Assembly: GCA_037384225.1 (NCBI GenBank)
Contig: JARROD010000367.1
Location: 1-5,993, forward strand
Reading direction: 5' to 3'
Origin: JARROD01 sp037384225
Lineage (GTDB): Bacteria > Pseudomonadota > Gammaproteobacteria > Pseudomonadales > Cellvibrionaceae
Length of the DNA: 5,993 nt
The translations under genes were made by a program, and so were the position numbers. This document shows positions 1 to 4,186 of this stretch, in pieces. A model generated the notes under the pieces. It saw nothing but the letters and a program-made list of their open reading frames with translations, searched no databases and was not told where the DNA came from. Each line of letters begins with the position of its first letter. The stretch's first letter is position 1.

Positions 1-2
1 GG

Positions 3-30
3 CCTTGCTTATCATTTCGTCCACCCAAGG
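3..30. repeat. hairpin carrying the ATTTCGTCCAC loop motif, copy 1
   Basis: CCTTG (3-7) can pair with CAAGG (26-30). The intervening loop contains ATTTCGTCCAC (14-24). The same core recurs near 304-314 and, with one change (ATTTCGTGCAC), at 4146-4156, where the stem is longer. This suggests a degenerate member of a dispersed palindromic family. Confidence 0.4.
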
Positions 31-122
31 AGCCAGTCGATCCGATCCCAATCGATCCGAGCGAAACGATGAACGAGGCCGAATTTTTAACACCTCAATT
101 TTAATGTACTTTTCTTTTAAAT

Positions 123-179
123 TATATACCCAAAGCGTTTAAAAACTTAGGTATATACCCAAAGCGTTTGAGATTTAGG
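123..179. repeat. 29-bp tandem direct repeat, two copies
   Basis: TATATACCCAAAGCGTTT occurs at 123-140 and again, identical over 18 bases, at 152-169, a period of 29. The spacers after each copy (AAAAACTTAGG and GAGATTTAGG) are also related, and a third copy begins with TATA at 180 but decays. Two copies are too few for a CRISPR array, and no conserved spacer architecture is present. It may be a small operator-like iteron or the remains of a dispersed repeat. Confidence 0.65.
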
Positions 180-298
180 TATAGTTTGTTATAGCAATAA
201 AAAATTACCTTGGATACATCTATTCTAAAAAACATTTCTCTATCTGCGACTCTCAACATAATTTTCTCTTATACTTTAACGTCGCGCATAAAAACCGA

Positions 299-323
299 AC
301 GTTATTTCGTCCACGGCCCTTAA
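299..323. repeat. ATTTCGTCCAC element, copy 2
   Basis: ACGTTATTTCGTCCACG followed by GCCCTTAA closely matches the hairpin at 4134-4164 (ACGTTATTTCGTGCACG, then TCCCTAA). Here the left arm of the stem is not conserved, so this copy looks degenerate or is half of the element. The orientation is the same as in the copy at 4134-4164. Confidence 0.45.
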
Positions 324-569
324 TGACACTACACTAAACACCCAACCAATCCCATCTACTCAAACCCCACTAACATGCCTGTTTTTATTCCCGCTCAGTT
401 TTTTAAATTAATCACCATGCTATTTTTTAACCATTTCACTAATTCTTTAGAAACAATCAGTGAAAACAGTATTGTGCAAAGTATCAGCGTAGCTGGAAAC
501 ATCAGGTTAATTTTCCGGTGAATACCAATATGGATATGAACCGCTTTCTGCTTATTTAGGAAACCAATA

Positions 570-728
570 ATGGACCATTACTCCCAGAACGACGAGGCCA
601 CGGCTTCGAAAGCTGTTTGGCACAAACCACAACTCAAAGTACTTGCCATGCACGAGACTAGTGGAAAACCGAATAATACGCCTATTGAATTCGATCCCGA
701 CGCAACCCCCACTTCAGCGCCATCGTAG
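570..728 (+). CDS. putative lasso-peptide-like RiPP precursor, 52 residues
   Basis: ATG at 570 is preceded by AGGAAA (558-563), and the frame closes at TAG (726-728). Codon use and GC content are clearly richer than in the AT-rich flank. The N-terminal 16 residues are polar. They are followed by W17-H-K-P20-Q-L22-K-V-L25 and T30-S31, which fits the leader pattern aromatic-x2-P-x-L-x2-L-x4-T of proteobacterial and paeninodin-type lasso precursors, with Thr at position -2 of cleavage. Cleavage after S31 would leave a 21-residue core beginning G32-K-P-N-N-T-P-I-E40: Gly at position 1 and Glu at position 9, the spacing needed for a 9-residue macrolactam ring. The rest of the core is F-D-P-D, then a Thr/Pro/Ser-rich tail ending in Ser52. 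An HprK-like kinase, the type of enzyme that phosphorylates the terminal Ser of paeninodin, lies nearby at 3221-4108. Lasso maturation genes (leader-binding protein, protease, Asn-synthetase-like cyclase) are not visible here. It could instead be the precursor or structural partner of another collar-associated peptide system. Class assignment is inference; the ORF itself is well supported. Confidence 0.68.
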   Translation: MDHYSQNDEATASKAVWHKPQLKVLAMHETSGKPNNTPIEFDPDATPTSAPS

Positions 729-751
729 AAGCTTATTTTGATGTCTCGGAT

Positions 752-789
752 TGAAAAGCATTTTCAGGTAAAGGTTTTTTAGCTAAATA
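752..789 (+). promoter_or_regulatory. weak candidate promoter with small palindrome upstream of the collar operon
   Basis: The 121-base gap between the small peptide gene and the first collar gene holds a perfect 6-bp inverted repeat, TGAAAA-GCA-TTTTCA (752-766). TTTTCA (761-766) lies 17 bases before TAAATA (784-789), a poor but correctly spaced sigma70-like pair that overlaps the palindrome. If real, this arrangement would suit a repressor site. The alternative is read-through from the peptide gene, since no terminator is seen in the gap. Confidence 0.2.
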
Positions 790-835
790 CAAAAGTCTTT
801 AACCTGGAATCAAATAATTTCTGTGAAAGTAGAAA

Positions 836-841
836 AAGGGG
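836..841 (+). promoter_or_regulatory. ribosome binding site that fixes the first collar start
   Basis: AAGGGG lies 8 bases before ATG at 850. The in-frame GTG at 823 lacks such a site. Starting at 850 also gives an N-terminus (M-S-D-P-F-L-G-E-I) that matches the two downstream paralogues exactly in register, so 850 is preferred. Confidence 0.75.
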
Positions 842-849
842 TAATCTGT

Positions 850-1371
850 ATGAGCGATCCTTTCCTGGGTGAAATCCGCCTCTTCGGTTTTAACTTTGCC
901 CCCAGAGGTTGGGCCAACTGCAATGGAGCCCTGGTTGCAACTACACAAAACCCAGCGTTATTTGCGTTGCTTGGTACATCTTTCGGCGGCAATGGCAATA
1001 CAAATTTTGCCCTTCCCGACTTTCGCGGCCGGGTGCCCGTACAAATTGGAAATTTGGGACAGGACCTGTATGAAGTAGGAAACAAGGGCGGCGTGGAGAC
1101 TGTCACCCTTACCGCTCAGGAGTTGCCGCGACATAATCACGATTTTAAAGCATCCAATGAAAGCGCTGACCGTCCTTCGCCGGGATCTAAGGGCACCAGG
1201 AGTCTCGCCATCAGCGATGCCAATCTCTATGGAGATGCCACTAACCTCACACCCATGAATCAGAACACAAGTATAAATGCCGGGGGAGGAGAACCGCACA
1301 ATAATATGCAACCCTACCTGGCGACCAACTTTTGTATTGCCACTGCGGGAGAATTCCCACCAAGAAACTAA
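850..1371 (+). CDS. phage tail collar domain protein (microcystin-dependent-protein type), paralogue 1
   Basis: This 173-residue protein has the phage tail collar fold (PF07484-like; COG4675 type). The collar domain occupies roughly residues 5-65: F-L-G-E-I-R start, A-P-R-G-W-A, C-N-G, a glycine turn G-G-N-G and A-L-P-D-F-R-G-R at 54-61. The His motif L-P-R-H-N-H-D-F is at 92-99, followed by a variable Ser/Asn/Gly-rich stretch. The conserved end is G-E-P-H-N-N-M-Q-P-Y-L (147-157) and a terminal F-P-P-R-N. Collar domains form trimers at phage short tail fibres, where HxH residues can bind metal. In free-standing bacterial copies the role is largely uncharacterised. There is no signal peptide or membrane segment. 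It is the first gene of the collar operon, with 30 bases to the next. It has TNFALPDF instead of the TTFALPDL seen in paralogue 2, and ends in Asn rather than Ser. Family assignment is confident; function is not established. Confidence 0.92.
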   Translation: MSDPFLGEIRLFGFNFAPRGWANCNGALVATTQNPALFALLGTSFGGNGNTNFALPDFRGRVPVQIGNLGQDLYEVGNKGGVETVTLTAQELPRHNHDFKASNESADRPSPGSKGTRSLAISDANLYGDATNLTPMNQNTSINAGGGEPHNNMQPYLATNFCIATAGEFPPRN

Positions 1372-1401
1372 CGCTTTGCGAAAAGCAATAAAGGAGGCTG
1401 T

Positions 1402-1926
1402 ATGGCAGACCCCTACATGGGCGAAATCAAAATTTTCGCCGGCAACTACGCGCCACACAACTGGGCATTTTGCGATGGACAATTGCTGGCTATCGCTTCC
1501 TATCAGGCATTGTATTCATTGCTGTCAACCTATTACGGCGGCGATGGCAGAACCACATTCGCACTGCCCGACCTGCGCGGGCGCCTGCCGATGCACTTTG
1601 GTGACGGGCCCGGACTTTCACCTCGCCCTCTCGGCCAGCGTAGCGGCCAGGAACTGGCTACCGTCACGGAAAAGCAAATGCCACCTCACAATCATATCAT
1701 GCAGGCGACCCTTAACAATGCAATGAGTGAAACGCCGCTCAACAACCTGCCCGCACAAGCGGTTTCGCCTTTTTACAACAATGGCAGTGACACTACAGCA
1801 TTGACTTCACTCCCGGATGATGTTGTCAGCAATACAGGAGGGAGCGAAAGCCATTACAATATGATGCCCTACCTGTGTCTCAATTTTATCATGTGCGTGA
1901 CCGGCCCCTACCCGCCCCGCAGTTAA
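1402..1926 (+). CDS. phage tail collar domain protein, paralogue 2
   Basis: This 174-residue protein is a close structural paralogue of its neighbours. It starts M-A-D-P-Y-M-G-E-I-K with A-P-H-N-W-A-F-C-D-G and T-T-F-A-L-P-D-L-R-G-R (51-61). It then has H-F-G-D-G-P-G-L-S (65-73), the His motif M-P-P-H-N-H-I-M (93-100), a variable Asn/Thr-rich middle, the late motif S-H-Y-N-M-M-P-Y-L and terminal P-P-R-S. The Shine-Dalgarno AAGGAGG at 1391-1397 is very strong but only 4 bases from ATG 1402. The gene follows paralogue 1 by 30 bases and precedes paralogue 3 by 18, so the three are surely co-transcribed. Middle segments differ strongly between the three paralogues while both ends are conserved. 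This suggests an old triplication and non-interchangeable subunits, for example a heterotrimeric fibre tip (inference). Confidence 0.92.
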   Translation: MADPYMGEIKIFAGNYAPHNWAFCDGQLLAIASYQALYSLLSTYYGGDGRTTFALPDLRGRLPMHFGDGPGLSPRPLGQRSGQELATVTEKQMPPHNHIMQATLNNAMSETPLNNLPAQAVSPFYNNGSDTTALTSLPDDVVSNTGGSESHYNMMPYLCLNFIMCVTGPYPPRS

Positions 1927-1944
1927 CAAATAAGGAGTTACCCC

Positions 1945-2472
1945 ATGGCTGAACCATTTATTGGTGAAATTCGCATGCTTCCCTATCAGTTCGCCCCGAG
2001 GAATTGGGCATACTGCGACGGGGAAATTCTTCCTATCGCTCAAAACCCGATGTTGTTTGCGATAATAAGCAATATCTATGGTGGCGACGGTGTCAATACA
2101 ATGGCGGTACCCGATCTGCGGGGACGCAGCCCCATGCACAGCGGAAGAGGCCCCGGCTTGAGTTACCACCAATTGAGCGAGCAATCGGGGGTGAGCGGGA
2201 TTGTATTGGAGCAACACAATCTGCCCAGCCACAACCACACAGCCACCGTTGTCAACAAAGCGGGCGAGCAGACAAAGGGCACCAATAATTTTATTGCCAA
2301 CGCTCCCGGTATCAAGGAGTACAAAGAATCTCCCGATGCCACTAGTTTGGAGCCCCTGAATAGTAGTGCATTGAGCTATACGGGCGGCAATCAGGCACAT
2401 GAAAACAGACAACCTTATTTGGCGGTTCCGTTTTGTATCGCCCTGGACGGACTGTTTCCGCCCCGCAGCTAA
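1945..2472 (+). CDS. phage tail collar domain protein, paralogue 3
   Basis: This 175-residue protein has the same architecture: M-A-E-P-F-I-G-E-I-R, A-P-R-N-W-A-Y-C-D-G, G-G-D-G and A-V-P-D-L-R-G-R (54-61). A G-R-G-P-G-L-S loop and the His motif L-P-S-H-N-H-T-A (93-100) follow. The middle is Lys/Glu-richer than in the other copies. The late motif here is A-H-E-N-R-Q-P-Y-L, with Arg where the other two have Met. The terminus is F-P-P-R-S. The Shine-Dalgarno AAGGAG (1932-1937) is 7 bases from the start. The gene ends 36 bases before the DUF6916-like gene, so it is the last collar gene of the operon. No export signal is seen, so if the protein acts outside the cell it needs another route. Confidence 0.92.
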   Translation: MAEPFIGEIRMLPYQFAPRNWAYCDGEILPIAQNPMLFAIISNIYGGDGVNTMAVPDLRGRSPMHSGRGPGLSYHQLSEQSGVSGIVLEQHNLPSHNHTATVVNKAGEQTKGTNNFIANAPGIKEYKESPDATSLEPLNSSALSYTGGNQAHENRQPYLAVPFCIALDGLFPPRS

Positions 2473-2508
2473 GGAACATGCACGCAATAACGCAGAGGGA
2501 CAAGTTCC

Positions 2509-2715
2509 ATGACAGTAAACGCAAAACAATTCGAGGAGCGGTTTGCCCTATTGTTCACGTCGGACGGTTCCGAAGACAAAAGCCAGCCCGTTCCCCAACA
2601 GACGTTATCCATGCGCAACGACACCCTGGGCCAGCTCAACATTTTTGTCGTTCCCGTCGCTCAGGAAGACGGAAAGTTTATCTATGAGGCGGTGTTTAAC
2701 CGCCGCGAAGGTTAA
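2509..2715 (+). CDS. short DUF6916-like protein
   Basis: This is a 68-residue protein. The segment F-A-L-L-F at 12-16, then P-V-P-Q-Q-T (27-32), L-G-Q-L-N-I-F-V-V-P-V (40-50) and I-Y-E-A-V-F-N-R (58-65), resembles the C-terminal half of DUF6916 proteins. As I recall the family, these are about 90-100 residues long and often sit beside collar-protein genes. Here the usual N-terminal part seems absent. AGAGGGA (2494-2500) is well placed before ATG 2509, and an in-frame TAA at 2488-2490 rules out a longer form. It is the last gene of the plus-strand operon, and its 3' end overlaps the converging GNAT gene by 20 bases. Function is unknown; a chaperone, cap or adaptor role for the collar proteins is only a guess from co-occurrence. 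Confidence 0.7.
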   Translation: MTVNAKQFEERFALLFTSDGSEDKSQPVPQQTLSMRNDTLGQLNIFVVPVAQEDGKFIYEAVFNRREG

Positions 2716-3208
2716 AAAAATTTTCCGGTTCACATTCCATGTAGTGGTAAACCTGCCCAGGCATTTTTGTTCGAAAGCCCAGACGTTCAAACAAGCGCAT
2801 AGCGGGATTAAAACACTCGACGTGAAGCGACAGGGTTTTGCCATTAGTATGGGCAATCTGGATTTCTCTTTGCAATAGGGATCTGCCAATGCCCCCACCG
2901 CGTTTATCCGGTAATAGTGTGATTTCCATGATACGAACGTCCTGTTCCGTTTCGTGCAGATAGTATCGGCCAATTGCCTGAGCGTTTAGTTCCACTATTT
3001 GAAAAAGCGCACCTTGATAATGGTTCCTGTAGTGGATGTCCTGGGCTCGAAACTGCATCTCTATAAATGCGTTAATTTGCCGCTCGTCCCAAGAGGTCTG
3101 CGACAGCTCCGATGCCCTGGTGGAAGCGTACAATTCCAGTAAAAAATCCCTGTCCGTATCCGTGACGGTCCGAAAGTGTAATTTCGACAGAGATAGGTTT
3201 TCCCCCAT
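2696..3208 (-). CDS. GNAT family N-acetyltransferase
   Basis: This 170-residue protein has a single GNAT fold. An N-terminal strand (H-F-R-T-V-T-D-T-D-R-D-F-L) leads into alpha1-alpha2. The acetyl-CoA pyrophosphate-binding motif A follows, with strand beta4 I-M-E-I-T-L-L-P (93-100) and the loop R-G-G-G-I-G (103-108). Motif B is N-P-A-M-R-L-F-E-R-L-G-F (134-145). Family members transfer acetyl from acetyl-CoA to an amine of a small molecule, peptide or protein; the substrate cannot be read from the sequence. The start at 3208 has AAGGGT (3217-3222) overlapping the stop codon of the upstream kinase gene 12 bases away, so the two are co-transcribed and probably translationally coupled. Position in the locus suggests it modifies the small peptide or a collar protein (inference). 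Confidence 0.88.
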   Translation of the reverse strand: MGENLSLSKLHFRTVTDTDRDFLLELYASTRASELSQTSWDERQINAFIEMQFRAQDIHYRNHYQGALFQIVELNAQAIGRYYLHETEQDVRIMEITLLPDKRGGGIGRSLLQREIQIAHTNGKTLSLHVECFNPAMRLFERLGFRTKMPGQVYHYMECEPENFFNLRGG

Positions 3209-3220
3209 TGTTAACTACCC

Positions 3221-4108
3221 TTATTGACTCAAGGTCTCCACAAGATCGGCGACGGCTTCGATGCTGTTGCCACATTCGGGCCGCGTCAACTCGAAAACCC
3301 TGGCCCGTTCGGCGAGCCGCCGACATTGATGAAAGTAACGTTGTTTGCGGGCCGGGACATTGTAACGTTTTCGATAGATATTTTTCCGAATGGCTTGAAA
3401 ACACGCACATCCCTTCAATTCCCGAACGGCCGCCGCGCCATTGCCATGCTTATTGAGCCAAAAAAAGGCCCGTACGGGTTTGGCGTCGATGTCAAAATCC
3501 TTCTCCAGCCGCACGGCGTGTTTGGCCACCCCCGGCCGCACCTGCTCATTGTCCCGGCAGGGCAACCGGAAGTATTCCATGGAATTTTGCCACAGTTTCA
3601 TTTGCGGATAGCCGGGTGCAAGCAACACGTCCCGGTGGCGAATGCTGAGGGCCGAAATATCGTCCGCTAAAATCCCAAACCCCCGGGCCGCAAGCGCGGC
3701 GGCTGTCGTCGACTTGCCCGCACCGGAGCGACCGCAAACCACAATGGCGCCGGCGCCGCAACTGACAGCGCTCGCATGAAGCGGCGTAATCCCCCGCTGA
3801 TGGAGAATGGCGCCCAGACAACTGCCCAATAAAAACAAACGCAGTTTCGTTTGCTCAACACCGGCTTCGGGCTGGATACGTATACGCCGGCCGCATTCAA
3901 TCAGAAAACGCCCCACCCGGGGTACCCTCAGTAAAATCGCAGCTTCACCCGCATCGAAGTTGCTGCACGAGAAAATACAGTTTTGCAATTGCTCCGAAAC
4001 AGGCTCAAATCTGACATCGATATCCGGGATGGGAAAAGACGCCCGCAATAGCTCGGGGCAATTCAACTCGGAACGCACTTTGAGCCCGTAGACTTGATAG
4101 CTGTGCAC
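3221..4108 (-). CDS. HPr-kinase-like serine kinase (HprK-related)
   Basis: This 295-residue protein has a variable N-terminal domain (about 1-105) and an HprK/PEPCK-like kinase core. Visible features are L-H-A-S-A-V (110-115), Walker A G-R-S-G-A-G-K-S-T (126-134), the acidic catalytic segment L-A-D-D-I-S (147-152) and P-G-Y-P-x2-K-L-W (165-173). The C-terminal helical tail follows. True HprK regulates carbon use by phosphorylating HPr. This protein lacks the usual HprK N-terminal domain and sits among tail-collar genes, not PTS genes. It therefore fits the HprK-related kinases of peptide-modification loci, which include those phosphorylating the C-terminal Ser of paeninodin-type lasso peptides. 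Candidate substrates nearby are Ser52 of the small peptide and the terminal Ser of collar paralogues 2 and 3. The GTG start at 4108 is supported by AAAGGA (4117-4122), 8 bases away. Family assignment is confident; the substrate is inference. Confidence 0.87.
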   Translation of the reverse strand: MHSYQVYGLKVRSELNCPELLRASFPIPDIDVRFEPVSEQLQNCIFSCSNFDAGEAAILLRVPRVGRFLIECGRRIRIQPEAGVEQTKLRLFLLGSCLGAILHQRGITPLHASAVSCGAGAIVVCGRSGAGKSTTAAALAARGFGILADDISALSIRHRDVLLAPGYPQMKLWQNSMEYFRLPCRDNEQVRPGVAKHAVRLEKDFDIDAKPVRAFFWLNKHGNGAAAVRELKGCACFQAIRKNIYRKRYNVPARKQRYFHQCRRLAERARVFELTRPECGNSIEAVADLVETLSQ

Positions 4109-4116
4109 AGTGTTAT

Positions 4117-4122
4117 TCCTTT
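4117..4122 (-). promoter_or_regulatory. ribosome binding site supporting the GTG start of the kinase
   Basis: AAAGGA on the minus strand lies 8 bases upstream of the GTG at 4108-4106. There is no ATG nearby in frame that would give the conserved N-terminal strand, so the GTG start is favoured. Confidence 0.65.
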
Positions 4123-4133
4123 AACGGATATTT

Positions 4134-4164
4134 TTAAGGGACGTTATTTCGTGCACGTCCCTAA
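4134..4164. repeat. palindromic hairpin element, ATTTCGT family copy 3
   Basis: AGGGACGT (4137-4144) pairs perfectly with ACGTCCCT (4155-4162). With a one-base bulge, TT (4134-4135) also pairs with AA (4163-4164). The 10-base loop is TATTTCGTGC. The core ACGTTATTTCGT-CACG is shared with 299-314, and partly with 14-24. It lies between the MFS stop and the kinase start. No U-tract follows the stem in the minus direction, so it is not a canonical terminator, though it could attenuate or protect mRNA between the two genes. It resembles REP-type elements in form; the family cannot be named from sequence alone. Confidence 0.65.
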
Positions 4165-4186
4165 GGGTAAACCTAGCACACATTTT

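Larger units (their letters stand above)
1..569. other. gene-free AT-rich flank with short repeats
   Basis: I see no convincing gene on either strand. The first 80 bases are GC-richer, carry a 9-bp direct repeat TCGATCCGA (37-45 and 52-60) and are bounded by GGCCT (1-5) and AGGCC (76-80). After about position 85 the sequence becomes strongly AT-rich. It holds a tandem repeat (123-179) and two copies of an ATTTCGTCCAC element (around 14-24 and 304-314). A 48-codon frame at 375-521 has no ribosome binding site and low-complexity content, so it is not called. The promoter for the small gene at 570 should lie in the last 100-150 bases here, but I see no good sigma70 pair. Confidence 0.6.

Noticed and set aside
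123..179. CRISPR array
   Set aside because: Only two units, no unique spacers of regular length (the gaps are 11 and 10 bases and are related to each other), and no cas genes.
375..521. 48-codon ORF on the plus strand upstream of the peptide gene
   Set aside because: No ribosome binding site, AT-rich low-complexity codons, and no motif. It is most likely a chance frame.
530..559. Nine-codon ORF ending at the ribosome binding site of the peptide gene
   Set aside because: It could be a leader, but it has no ribosome binding site and a frame this short is expected by chance.
823..849. Longer first collar protein starting at GTG 823
   Set aside because: The extra nine residues have no counterpart in the two paralogues, and the ribosome binding site is placed for ATG 850.
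850..2715. Prophage or contractile tail-like particle
   Set aside because: Only collar-domain proteins and a DUF6916-like gene are present. There is no sheath, tube, baseplate, capsid, lysis or integrase gene, and the neighbours are modifying enzymes.
3221..4108. Genuine HPr kinase/phosphorylase of carbon catabolite control
   Set aside because: The N-terminal domain and PTS or sigma54-linked neighbours typical of proteobacterial HprK are absent; only the kinase core is shared.
4134..4164. Intrinsic terminator after the MFS gene
   Set aside because: The stem is good, but no T-run follows it on the minus strand; the sequence after the stem is A-rich. A core shared with other copies fits a repeat better.
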